Of a stretch of 64,000 nucleotides of DNA, positions 31,696-43,528 are shown piece after piece. Position 1 is the stretch's first letter, and each line of letters starts with the position of its first letter. Made by a program: the position numbers and the translations under genes. Source of the stretch: Cylicocyclus nassatus (Eukaryota; Nematoda; Chromadorea; Rhabditida; Strongylidae); the NCBI GenBank assembly GCA_958299035.1, contig CATQJL010000112.1, forward strand, positions 64,883,117 through 64,947,116. Direction: 5' to 3'. A model generated the notes under the pieces. The model searched no databases. It saw only the letters and a list, made by a program, of their open reading frames with translations, and was not told the origin of the DNA.

Positions 31696-33747
31696 GACAC
31701 GCTTTTTCTGAAAATCAAAAACATAATACCAGCGATCATAAAACAAATAAATCACTTGATGGGAGAAGCGAGGCTCTTTCGGGGGCAAAATGGTAAGTGC
31801 GGATGTGACACTGCAAAATTACAGTTCGAAGTTTTCTGCTGAATAAGTCAAATTTTGTCTCACATATCACATTTATTCAGTAAGAAAAACCGCTGTAGTG
31901 ACACTTGGAACAGAAAACATGTGGGCCAACCAGCCATCCAATCGAACCCTTTTTCCTCTTCATATTTTTAAGAAATGATCCAGAAACTCAAATGGATTTC
32001 CGCTAAGTGCTGTCAATTTTCGAAAAAAAAGTTGGAGATAGAACCATACTGGTTAATTTCATCAAATCAAAAGATCATTATGTCTTTTCCAAAAGAAAAT
32101 CATTTGGTTCCTGGTATTTATCAAAACAATCTTTTTTCTCTTTCTCGTACTGTCACCATATATTTGCCGTTTTCACATTGTGTGTCTTGAATTTGAATGG
32201 TATCAGATCACTTCGACCATTGCTAATTTTTAAATTTACTGGAATACTAGTGAAGCAAGGGGTCACTGCAGCAGCACTTGAAGATGTAAATTTTTTACGT
32301 CAAAGACTTCGTTACTCATTTTCATATAAGAGGTGGTAACTGATCATCTCAGTCATATTTCAACATTTCATATTGCCAACGCAGAAGTAGTGGGATTTTG
32401 GGCCACTTTGGACCCAAAATTGTAAGACAGACTAGAAGGGCTGTCAAAAAAGGAGGAAAGGAGCTTTTAGAAAGCTCCTTTTTAAAGAAAATTTTGTAAG
32501 CGAGGAGAATAATTGTGAACAATTTCAAATGAGAATTTTAGGAGATAAAAGTGCATGGATTTTGGAGGTGTGAACGATGATTCGAACCTTAGCAATGAAA
32601 AACCGAAGTATGTGCTCTAAAAACGTGGAAAGGGATATTGAGAGCAGTTTGCCCCATTTGGGATATTGGAGGTGAGGAGTACAATACCGTGGCTGGACAG
32701 TCACGTAGGTACAGCTGACTCTCGGAAGTGTGGAAAAACCTGCATTTTGATCAGGAATTCCTGAGTGTGGAGCTCTGGAAAGCGCCCAAAATTCTTGCAA
32801 AGAGTAAAAGTCATTTTGAGTAGGTGAGAGATTTTGAGATAAGCATTGAGATGAAGATAACATAGAGGTAATAAGACCGGAAGCTAGGGCTCAAACGAAA
32901 GGTGCAGAATATTTGAAAAACTTTGTTTGGAAAAAACTTCAAAGAAAAAAAAGAGAAAATGCTATTGAAAATTTTCTCAGTCATTCTAATCTTTATTACT
33001 CCTCTAATCTTCACTAGAAGATTAGAGGAGTAATAAACCACTAGAAGATTAGAGGAGTAATAGATCAGAAGGAGGAGTGCCTGGAAGCACATGAACATTA
33101 TAAATTAATGGTGCTCTCTGGAGAATAGGGAATGAGATGGGGTACTATGGCAAAGATGGAAAGAGCCTAGAGAGAGGGCAAGCATTTACTGACATATCTG
33201 CTCAGATTTCGGCACCAGAAGGATTGTGGAGCTCTGACCGAGGAGAAATAATAAGGCATGGGGCAGTTTTAACCCATATTAGTTAACGAGCTTTTGATTT
33301 TTCTAGATAAGTTTGCATGGTGGGAGCGAACTTCTAGCCAGTGCTTTTCACATAAGGAGTGCAAGCTTGGAAGATGCTATACTCTCGGCGAGAAAGAATC
33401 TACGAAACAAATTTCTAAAGTTTTTTAAAATCATATTTTGCCTTCTAAGTTAATTGAGGTAGAACCTTTTGATTACATTTGGTATTATTTATTTCTTAGA
33501 GCTCGCTATAAACAGTAACTCAAGCTCTAGTCTGAAAAACTGCATTCCGCAGATCTCCTGAGTCAAATGTCCTATGACATCTTGATAGAGATCAAAAAAA
33601 AAAAGAACGCCCACCTTCGATCTTCAACAAAAACGCAGAGATCTTCACTAGAGTGCTACTTTGGACGGGCGGCCTCATCTGAAACAAAATGGCGTAAACT
33701 ACTGTTGTAAGATAAGCAGTGGATTAGGGCTTGTTAAATATGTTATA

Positions 33748-34061
33748 CAGGATGTCTTTAAAAAGATATGCATATCTGATCGTCAGTAACTTTCCTGCTT
33801 GAGCGTCTTTCGCAGAGCTTGAGGTACCATTCCTTAGGACGAGCTCAAAGTTACGATTAGATTTACACTTTGAAATCAATCACCACTCGCTTTTCAGTAT
33901 TGTAGAAATTTCAAGCCATGAAAAGCGGTATTTTGGCTCAGAAAGAAAGCAAAACAAGCCAGAAACTTTCACGTTGGGCTAAACAAAGTTGCTGATTCAG
34001 AATATGAGTTTTGCACTTCAATGTAGTACTTCTTTCGTAAGTTATTTCAGATTTGGGTTAA
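33748..34061. mobile_element. Truncated CAGGRTGTC-type MITE (left arm)
   Basis: Starts after TA with CAGGATGTCTTTAAAAAG and runs to the inner palindrome boundary, where similarity to 34917-35231 stops. The complete element is at 34584-35231. Confidence 0.75.
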
Positions 34062-34916
34062 CAGTACGGTACTTAGCAGTGAGTAAAAAGATACGGCAAA
34101 GAAGGGTGCCGACATTGTCGGCACAACTTATAACTTGTGCTTGGAGCCAATACCATGTTCATAGCTGACGAATGAACTTTCAACCCGCTTGTGTTGCGAA
34201 AGGGCAAAACACAGGTTTTACCGTAGTCTATCGGGGGCAAAAATGGACGTTCGCACCAAAACCCGGTGCACCGGTGGGGGTCATTGTTTTAGTTTCGTCC
34301 CGTTGGCGCGATTTTGTCCCGAAGTGCAGTACGCGCGTATATCAGAGTGGAGGTTTTGAAAGTTGCGAAATAATTGCCATTTCTAAATTCATTGATTTCC
34401 GCGGATTAGTGTTCCTTTCCTCGACGTTTTTCTTTCTCTTCTTCCTTTACTTTGCTTATTGACATCATTCAGAGTTTTCTATAGTGCAGGCTGTATAATC
34501 TAAAGGCGACTGTCATTTTTTCGAATGATGTTCTTTGACGGGCATGGTATATTTTATCTCTTTTAGATTATTTCATCGATATACAGGGTGTCCCAAAAAG
34601 ATTCGCACACTGTTTGATCATTAATAACTCTCTTGCTTTCATGTCTTTTGTCGAGCTTAATGTACCATTCTCAAGGGCGTGGTTTAACTTAGAATTACAG
34701 CTTGGAACGAATCATAATCTATCACTGTAGGATTACGGTATGAACTTTCAGCATACAGCGTCAGCGAGGAATAGGCCTTTTGATGGAATACTTTCAAAAA
34801 CCTGAAATGTGTGTAGCAAGGTGTTCAGACGTGCTGATTCCACTACATAACTTTTCACCATTTTTCGAGCTTTTTTTGATGTCGTTTTCAGATTTCTGAC
34901 AAGCATTGAAAACACT
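34062..34916. other. Palindrome spacer, about 855 bp
   Basis: Unique sequence between the arms. 34062-34583 contains one 96-codon frame (34172-34462, +) that is not recognised. 34584-34916 is the left half of the MITE that continues into the right arm. No gene supported. Confidence 0.7.
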
Positions 34917-35231
34917 ATTAACCCAAATCTGAAATAACTTACGAAAGAAGTACTACATTGAAGTGCAAAACTCATATTCTGAATCAGCAACTTTGTTTAG
35001 CCCAACATGAAAGTTTCTGGCTTGTTTTGCTTTCTTTCTGAGCCAAAATACCGCTTTTCATGGCTTGAAATTTCTACAATACTGAAAAGCGAGTGGTGAT
35101 TGATTTCAAAGTGTAAATCTAATCGTAACTTTGAGCTCGTCCTAAGGAATGGTACCTCAAGCTCTGCGAAAGACGCTCAAGCAGGAAAGTTACTGACGAT
35201 CAGATATGCATATCTTTTTAAAGACATCCTG
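34584..35231. mobile_element. CAGGGTGTCC-type MITE, complete, 648 bp
   Basis: TA-CAGGGTGTCCCAAAAAGA at the left and TCTTTTTAAAGACATCCTG-TA at the right. TA target and a TIR resembling other Tc1/mariner-derived MITEs; relatives at 56106-56783 and fragments at 10180-10602 and 19265-19390. It spans the junction between spacer and right arm. Confidence 0.78.
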
Positions 35232-37391
35232 TATAACATATTTAACAAGCCCTAATCCACTGCTTATCTTACAACAGTAGTTTACGCTATTTTGTCAGAT
35301 GAGGCCGCCCGTCCAAAGTAGCAACTCTAGTGAAGATCTCTGCGTTTTTGTTGAAGATCGAAAGTGGGCGTTCTTTTTTTTTTGATCTCTATCAAGATGT
35401 CATAGGACATTTGACTCAGGAGATCTGCGGAATGCAGTTTTTCAGACTAGAGCTTGAGTTACTGTTTATAGCGAGCTCTAAGAAATAAATAATACCAAAT
35501 GTAATCAAAAGGTTCTACCTCAATTAACTTAGAAGGCAAAATATGATTTTAAAAAACTTTAGAAATTTGTTTCGTAGATTCTTTCTCGCCGAGAGTATAG
35601 CATCTTCCAAGCTTGCACTCCTTATGTGAAAAGCACTGGCTAGAAGTTCGCTCCCACCATGCAAACTTATCTAGAAAAATCAAAAGCTCGTTAACTAATA
35701 TGGGTTAAAACTGCCCCATGCCTTATTATTTCTCCTCGGTCAGAGCTCCACAATCCTTCTGGTGCCGAAATCTGAGCAGATATGTCAGTAAATGCTTGCC
35801 CTCTCTCTAGGCTCTTTCCATCTTTGCCATAGTACCCCATCCCATTCCCTATTCTCCAGAGAGCACCATTAATTTATAATGTTCATGTGCTTCCAGGCAC
35901 TCCTCCTTCTGATCTATTACTCCTCTAATCTTCTAGTGGTTTATTACTCCTCTAATCTTCTAGTGAAGATTAGAGGAGTAATAAAGATTAGAATGACTGA
36001 GAAAATTTTCAATAGCATTTTCTCTTTTTTTTCTTTGAAGTTTTTTCCAAACAAAGTTTTTCAAATATTCTGCACCTTTCGTTTGAGCCCTAGCTTCCGG
36101 TCTTATTACCTCTATGTTATCTTCATCTCAATGCTTATCTCAAAATCTCTCACCTACTCAAAATGACTTTTACTCTTTGCAAGAATTTTGGGCGCTTTCC
36201 AGAGCTCCACACTCAGGAATTCCTGATCAAAATGCAGGTTTTTCCACACTTCCGAGAGTCAGCTGTACCTACGTGACTGTCCAGCCACGGTATTGTACTC
36301 CTCACCTCCAATATCCCAAATGGGGCAAACTGCTCTCAATATCCCTTTCCACGTTTTTAGAGCACATACTTCGGTTTTTCATTGCTAAGGTTCGAATCAT
36401 CGTTCACACCTCCAAAATCCATGCACTTTTATCTCCTAAAATTCTCATTTGAAATTGTTCACAATTATTCTCCTCGCTTACAAAATTTTCTTTAAAAAGG
36501 AGCTTTCTAAAAGCTCCTTTCCTCCTTTTTTGACAGCCCTTCTAGTCTGTCTTACAATTTTGGGTCCAAAGTGGCCCAAAATCCCACTACTTCTGCGTTG
36601 GCAATATGAAATGTTGAAATATGACTGAGATGATCAGTTACCACCTCTTATATGAAAATGAGTAACGAAGTCTTTGACGTAAAAAATTTACATCTTCAAG
36701 TGCTGCTGCAGTGACCCCTTGCTTCACTAGTATTCCAGTAAATTTAAAAATTAGCAATGGTCGAAGTGATCTGATACCATTCAAATTCAAGACACACAAT
36801 GTGAAAACGGCAAATATATGGTGACAGTACGAGAAAGAGAAAAAAGATTGTTTTGATAAATACCAGGAACCAAATGATTTTCTTTTGGAAAAGACATAAT
36901 GATCTTTTGATTTGATGAAATTAACCAGTATGGTTCTATCTCCAACTTTTTTTTCGAAAATTGACAGCACTTAGCGGAAATCCATTTGAGTTTCTGGATC
37001 ATTTCTTAAAAATATGAAGAGGAAAAAGGGTTCGATTGGATGGCTGGTTGGCCCACATGTTTTCTGTTCCAAGTGTCACTACAGCGGTTTTTCTTACTGA
37101 ATAAATGTGATATGTGAGACAAAATTTGACTTATTCAGCAGAAAACTTCGAACTGTAATTTTGCAGTGTCACATCCGCACTTACCATTTTGTCCCCGAAA
37201 GAGCCTCGCTTCTCCCATCAAGTGATTTATTTGTTTTATGATCGCTGGTATTATGTTTTTGATTTTCAGAAAAAGCGTGTCTTTATCGAAAGTACGAAGG
37301 CAGCAGTATCACTAAGGCAGACCCAGTGATTGAAAAGACTGAATGCGTTGAAGAGGAAGTTCAGAAAAGCTCATTAATATTGTCTACATTT

Positions 37392-37762
37392 CAGTGGCGT
37401 ACCCAGGATTTCGGCTCGGGGGGGGGGGGGGTGCGCGACAAAAATTTTTTTCTAAAGAAGGTGCGTGGCGTTAGCCACGCACTCCGAAATAATTTTTAGG
37501 GTGCTTCTCAAAATTTTTGCGGGTCCGGGACCCCTAAAATCTGGAAAAGGGGGCGTGGCGTTAGCCACGCCCCCGAAAAAAATTTTTTTGTAAGGCTAAA
37601 ATGAATTTTTAAAAATTTTTAAAAGTTATTTTTTATTTACAAGTTCAGACAAGTCATTTGCACGATTTTATAACCCACGTAAGTAAGTTTCAAAAATTTC
37701 GCGACCCGTTCTCGGGGGGGGGGGGGGCGCCCCCTCCCCCGCCCCCCCTCGGTACGCCACTG
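37392..37762. mobile_element. hAT-type MITE, 371 bp
   Basis: Terminal repeats CAGTGGCGTACC and GGTACGCCACTG with an exact 8-bp target duplication CTACATTT (37384-37391 and 37763-37770). An 8-bp duplication with CAGTG-type ends is typical of hAT. The interior contains G runs (37418-37431, 37714-37727) and GTGGCGTTAGCCACGC hairpins twice. Present only in the right arm. Confidence 0.85.
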
Positions 37763-38406
37763 CTACATTTTGTTTTTTGCTGTATTTGTGTCGCAATCTT
37801 ATGTCGCGGTATATTTGTATACCTGTATCTGCTGCTTTCTATGCATTTCATTTCCCTTCCGTTGTAAAGCTTGCTCGGGAAAATCATGTGGTATTTATTA
37901 ATAAATTTGACGACTAAGACTGGGTTTTACTAGCAGAAAAATTACAAGCGTGAGAAATGGGACCCAAAGAGACGAAGGACTCAAGGTAAGTGAAACGGGA
38001 GGCGTGAGAGAGGGCACAGAGGACGCAAAAACCTGCTAATAAGGGCGTAGGCTGCGTGCTCTGAACGCGATCGGAACATTATGGTGTCTCCTGCAGGTGT
38101 CCCGATTTTGTCCGGAATATGTCCGTCAGGACACCTGACTTTGTCGCGCAGTTTTGCCCCGAGACAAAATCAGGTGTCCTGATTTTGTCCCGACACTGTT
38201 TTCGGGAGTCGCGCAGGCATTTCGTGACGACACTCGTTTTGTCCTGCGCGACTCAACCGCGAATGTCTGAGAGCTGGCTGCAGCACCAGGTGGCTGTCTG
38301 GGTAACACTCAGGGTCAAGCAAGGGATGTGGCACACGATCGCTGGTTATGACCCCCCCCCCCCCCGATTGCTGTCTTAATAAGACCCCTCCCCCTGAATT
38401 ATATGC

Positions 38407-39315
38407 CTAAGGGCCGCATGCACTAACATTCCCGCGGGGAGGGGATCGCAGCTTAAAAGGAAGCCTCATATCCTGAAGCTCCGCATACCTGGATTTCACG
38501 TTGTATACGTAACCGTAAGTATTCCTACTATCCTTCACTATGAACACATTATACAGCAGCGAGAAGCTGTACAACCCGCAGTTTCCAGCATTCGTACAGT
38601 CTGCCCCAATCCCAATCAGGCCAAAATTGGCATGGCGGGAACTCGTGCCGCGAAGGTATTGCGTCACATCTACGGCTGGCCATTCGGCCGCTTCTCAATC
38701 GTTTCGCTCTCTGCCACAGTGAGCATATGCAGCGCAGACGTTTAGCGTTGCGGGCGCGCAACTTCAGCTGGCGGTTCGGCCTGATCCCGGTTGGGGCAGA
38801 CTGTATGATCCCTGATGATCCCCGGCGCTTTTCTTTAAAGTCATTTTTCTTTCTCCAAAGTTAACGAAAAGTTCCCAAAGCTGTGCAGATTATTCAACAC
38901 AAAACTGCTTAGCAGATTGCTGATAAGAGCAAGTGATGTATCGGAGTCATGAAATTTGCGATGAACCACAGTCGAAACTTGTGGTTTACCAAATTCGATT
39001 TTTCAAAAACTCATTTGTTCTCATCAGCAACATGCTTAGCACTGTTGTGTTAGATAATCAGTACAATTTTGGAAGGTTTTCGTTTAAAAAAATGACTTTG
39101 AAGAAAAGCGTCGGGGATCATCAGGGATCATACAAAAGCTGGAAAATGCGGCTTGTACAGCTTCTCGCTTCTGTTCAATATGTTTATAGTGAAGGATAGT
39201 AGGATTACTTGCGGACAGGTAGACAGCGTGAAATCTAGATATCTAGAGCTTCAGAATATGAAGCTTTCTTTTGAGCTGCGATCTCTTCCGGGATGTTAGT
39301 GCATGCGGCCCTAAG
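38407..39315. mobile_element. Mirror copy of the nested TIR elements
   Basis: Inverted copy of 30112-31020 in the right arm, with the same three nested pairs of ends. Confidence 0.75.
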
Positions 39316-40454
39316 ATAGCATTAGCTGGAGGCCCTATCAAACATAATGGGCAGCATTATCCATAATGAGCATGTACCCTGCAACCGACCAACTCTGTCA
39401 GTCTGTCACTCATCGCGCAGAAGGTCTTCCAATGATAGCTTTCTCAAGTATCAAACTTGTGATCGGTGGACCTTTACACGTCACTCACTGTTCCGATTTT
39501 TACTTTCTCCACACGTGGTTCAGGTCCGATTCACTCATTTTCGTTGTTATTTGGGAATAGCTTGTCTGACCTGACATCTTTTTTGCATCACAAACTTTTG
39601 TCTCGGAGTTCTGCTCTCTCCCCCGAACTCAGTCGGGCAAATTTCTCTTATTACATCTATTCCCCGCTTTATAATTGCTTAAGTTGAATACTCTAAGAGC
39701 ACTTTTGCTACAAGCAGGGGGTATGGGACAGACTCCACCGAGCATCCGCAATGATATTCATACACGGCTACAGGCTTAACCTCCTTTTACTCACGAAGCT
39801 GGACTTGAGCTTTTGGGAATGTTTTGTTATTTTTTACTGTTCATGCTCTAGTACTTTGCTCTTTGTTCCAATTATGGCACGCTTTGTGCGTACTGAATAA
39901 ATAAATTAATTAATTAACCCCTGTAGATAAAGTTTGAGTGATACTGAATGTTCAAGATACTAGGCTACATAAGTGAAATGGTCATTTTCCAACATGGTTA
40001 ATTTTGTTTCAAAGAACTAGCTATCCGTTTTTGCACTCAAGACAAAGCTCCTTCTTTGTTTATCTCAGAAATCCCGCTTCAAAAGACCTCTAAAATGTGA
40101 AATTAGAGGTCATCCAAAAGCACGTTTTTCCCATTTTCCGCTTTTGATGGCTGTGCTTTCACCAACTATCACTCAAGCAAAGAAAACCAATCAGGAACAA
40201 ATCACTCCTGTGAAAACTAGGAGATCTAGGCTATCGATCCATATAAATACGGTTTGCTAGAAATGTTTCTATGACATAGTTAATGGGGTGATACCCCCTT
40301 AAAAGCTGTGGGTGCCACAAATTGGCACATATTCGAATTATCATGTCAAATAACCATCATGGGTCAAGTTTTAGCAAATTGTGAGGGTCACCATTATTGG
40401 ATCACCCAAGTTAAGTCATCATTTCAAACACGTTTGACTATCATCTATACATCA

Positions 40455-40930
40455 CTAGCTGCGGTCCTCGATCCTGCCCGGGCCAAGGGTCCAAAATGGC
40501 CCGCCTGCTTCAAGATGTTTGCTTACCATTCCTCCACTTCCTTCAGATCATATTTTCTCTTCCTCCCCTGCTTTAAAACCAAGTCAGTTCCAGCACACGT
40601 TAGTATCCGTGGTGAATTTGTCCTTCTTGACGGCTCGCTTCGTGACACCGCATCCTCCTCACGCACAATGTAAATGATCTCTACCGCCCCTTACTACTTA
40701 ACTTGGAAAAATAAACGATATAGCTTTCATTTTCCTAAATGTTAGTAAACAAATCAATAAATCGATAGAAGGATCTAGTGAATCGTCGCAAAAAGTAACC
40801 TATCTTCTGCGCCTTGCCTTATTATAGGAGAGCAAATTTCAGCCTCATCGGTTCACAAACGAAGGAGTCTATAAGCCACATACTTACATACGAACAAATT
40901 TACAGAGATAGAGTTTTATCTATATATAGA
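40455..40930 (-). mobile_element. Short Helitron, copy 3, 476 bp (mirror)
   Basis: Minus-strand counterpart of 28497-28972: CTAG at 40455-40458 and the TC start at 40930, flanked by T and A on the minus strand. Confidence 0.82.
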
Positions 40931-40966
40931 TTACTTGTAATAATGGGCTAAGGATGTTTACGTGAC

Positions 40967-40968
<2 letters not shown>

Positions 40969-41063
<95 letters not shown>
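40969..41063 (+). repeat. (GT)n microsatellite, about 95 bp
   Basis: Mirror of the AC run at 28417, about 52 bp longer. It produces false Cys-Val and Thr-His frames on both strands. Confidence 0.97.
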
Positions 41064-41065
<2 letters not shown>

Positions 41066-41702
41066 GAAATTCGTAGAGCGTGTTCCAGCCAACCTCCTGG
41101 GCTCAAATTTTGCACAGTGCATGCTATCCGCTTGAAAGTCCAACACGTAAAACATGAGCAGATTCGTTTAGTGGATCCCAAGAAACTGCGAGTGAAACGG
41201 GTCCACTTTGCATTTGGGCCGCAAAATTGGGTCCGTAATTCACTTTTTGTAGAGTCTTGAATGTCTATGCCAAGTAAATGTGCAAGCCGTTAGCTTAGGC
41301 CTGAAAAAATGATCAAATGTCCAATGCTTCACAAAAACGACGCCAAAAAATATTGGTTGCTTAATTGGTCAATTTGTCAAGGATTTACCAGAGCTTTTGA
41401 CGAGATTTTTGCACAAAGATGTAGCTCACGATGACTGTTGTTTTTATTGCAACTGTCAAGACCACGGAAAAATCAAAAATTTATAAAAATTTGCGTTTGT
41501 TTTCCTGCAAAAAGTCTCAGCCACGCGAAATCACCGACTTCACATAAAAAAGCTTTCGGAATGAGTAGTTGTTTACATTTCGTTCGTGATAGTCGGCATT
41601 GCTCGGTGAGTTCCAATGCCATCATTGTGCGAGAGTGAGTAGGGCCTAGATAGTGGAGCCAGTGCGAGCCTCTGCGAAGCGGAGGTGACGCATTGGTATA
41701 TA
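41064..41702 (-). repeat. Family R repeat, right arm copy
   Basis: Inverted counterpart of 27780-28496, with open frames repeated (41438-41638 and 41473-41745). Confidence 0.72.
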
Positions 41703-42252
41703 TTAGGTTGTCCTGAAAGTTTTGTCGGTTTCTTTCATCGCTCACTAAAACTTACAGAACACCAATCCATAGACGGCTTAGCCACCATTTGCTTCAGATT
41801 TTTATCCTTTTTCTTACAGTTGTAGTTGCTCTCTGATCTACCCTGTCTTTGCAATGTTCGCCATGGCTTTTTGAGCAGCTCAGCGGTTACGCCAAATCTT
41901 TCCCGAATTCAAAATTTTTTATTCTGAAGTTTTCAAAGAGCACTGGTAACTGTTATGTAGAGCAAACCTTTGGCTACATAGCATCCATTTTAGATTACAT
42001 GAATCGCGTTCACCAAGTTCGTTATAATTATTTATTCAATAAAAACCGTGGCTTTGTGAATAAGTTTAATACGTAAAAATACCGAAAATTCCAAAAAGCT
42101 GCTTTTTCAAAGCAAACTAATTTGGTTATGTTGCATAAATGATGTTTATCAAGAATCATGTCTCAGTTCGAAAAACTTCAAAAGCTTTCGTGTGTTTTAT
42201 GCAGTTGCGTATTTCATGACTTTGCCAGAAATCGAGACCTCTAAAGAAATAT
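41703..42252 (-). mobile_element. Truncated mariner-type element (right arm)
   Basis: Begins TTAGGTTGTCCTGAAAG after TA and is cut at 42252, where repeat X starts. The complete copy is 26902-27776. Confidence 0.75.
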
Positions 42253-42830
42253 GTAGTCATGCACATCGAAATCCAGGTAATCAATGTGCGAGAATCTACC
42301 AGGCTTGAGAAAGTAAAAAAGAATTCGAGGAGGTAGCAAAAACAAAAGCATTTGTTACTGAAAGAATAGAGAAACTCGGAGTCAATGTAGAGTATAATCC
42401 CGACTTCCAGTTTAGCGGAAAAGGAAGAAAACTGTTGCAAAAGACATCCCTACAAGAACAACCTTATATTTGTACACAAGCTCATTTTGGAATCGTTATT
42501 TTGGAAAAGAGAGAAGTACGGTCTTACAATACTAGGGAAGTGGTATGATGTAGTCTCTCGAAAAGCATAGTCTAAGAATAGATGTTTAGTCATACGAAAC
42601 ACAAGCTGCTCACAACGAGACCTGATAAATCTTGTCCATGCCTTGAAAAGCATCGTAGCAAATGTACGCCGCTATAAAGTGGTTGCACACTAGTTATAGT
42701 AAGTCATTCGGAAAGTATTTTCGCTTTTTGCGCCTTTGATGTTGGCACCATATTTTGAGAGAGTGTTACAGGGCTGAAAGGGGATTGCTATATATGGATC
42801 TTCAGAGGAATTCTTCTAGTTTTTGAGGAA
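42252..42830 (+). repeat. Repeat X, copy 1
   Basis: Inverted match to 53227-53793 (for example GTAGAGTATAATCCCGAC here and GTCGGGATTATACTCTAC there). Translated fragments such as LILESLFWKREKYGLTILG and RDLINLVHALKSIVANV look protein-like but are interrupted by stops. Unknown family; it neighbours Penelope-like fragments at its other copy. Confidence 0.65.
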
Positions 42831-43528
42831 CACCGAAGTTACAGAAAAGGATTTGTAGGGAAGTTTACGCGGCTTTGAATTCGACAGAAAGCGCGATTTT
42901 CGTATGATTGCATTCTCTAAGCTAAATTCGAGTTTAAGACAGTTGAGGAACCATCAAGGTGCGCAATGCATTTACCAAGGCCACATCTTTCTTGAGGGTA
43001 GTACAAGTCTGCTTCAAAAGGTTCAGATTTAGAGTTTAAAATTAAAATTTAAAAATTAAGTTTTGCAGTGTTCTGGAAGGTGTTTCTGCCATATGAACAA
43101 GCATCTCAGAGGGTCCTTTAGAGCAAATCCGAAATTTAGCTGAACGAAATTATCAGCAGGCGTTAAAGTCTCATATAGTTCCATCAGAAGCCACTTTGCC
43201 ACAGCTGCAATAACGAAAAATGTCAGTGACATACCCCAGAAATTGTCGAATCGCAAATTGAGGGCGCGCTGACCCTATTTTCGTTGCTCATAATTTGATG
43301 GAGCAATTCTTTTTTGGCCTGGGTTGATACTTACAGCGAAAAACTGACAAAGTACGGCTACAAGAAGCGACATTGTGTTGAATCATTTAGAACAAGCATC
43401 AAAAGCATGGCTAGACAATCAGTCATTTTAAGAGGTCGAGGACCTCAAAAATCAGTGTAATCTTGCTGATCTGCCACTATGAACTTGTTAAGATGTGATT
43501 GTACTATAAGAACAGACTAGTATGAAAT
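42831..43528. other. No recognised gene
   Basis: AT-rich. The frame at 43056-43256 (-) is unsupported. Confidence 0.35.

Larger units (their letters stand above)
27229..34061 (+). repeat. Left arm of a giant palindrome, about 6.8 kb
   Basis: Reverse complement of 34917-42252, with open frames repeated essentially identically on the opposite strand (for example 28754-29119 minus and 40308-40673 plus; 32811-33098 minus and 35879-36166 plus). Coordinate sums are constant at about 69480, 69427 and 68977 in three blocks. The steps come from a 52-bp difference in a CA/GT microsatellite and a 450-bp indel around a hAT-type MITE. Very few substitutions were seen. The arm carries no host gene I recognise, only transposon material and unassigned sequence. 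Confidence 0.95.
34917..42252 (-). repeat. Right arm of the giant palindrome, about 7.3 kb
   Basis: The inverted copy of 27229-34061. It is longer because it keeps the hAT-type MITE region (about 37289-37735) and has a longer GT microsatellite. Its inner edge lies within a complete MITE and its outer edge within a truncated mariner element that abuts repeat X at 42252. Confidence 0.95.

Noticed and set aside
32007..33098. 110- to 112-codon frames in the left arm and their right-arm copies
   Set aside because: Duplicated only because of the palindrome; no recognisable domain, splice structure or coding signature. Kept as unassigned arm sequence.
40958..41260. Poly Cys-Val and poly Thr-His frames
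   Set aside because: Pure translation of the GT/AC microsatellite.
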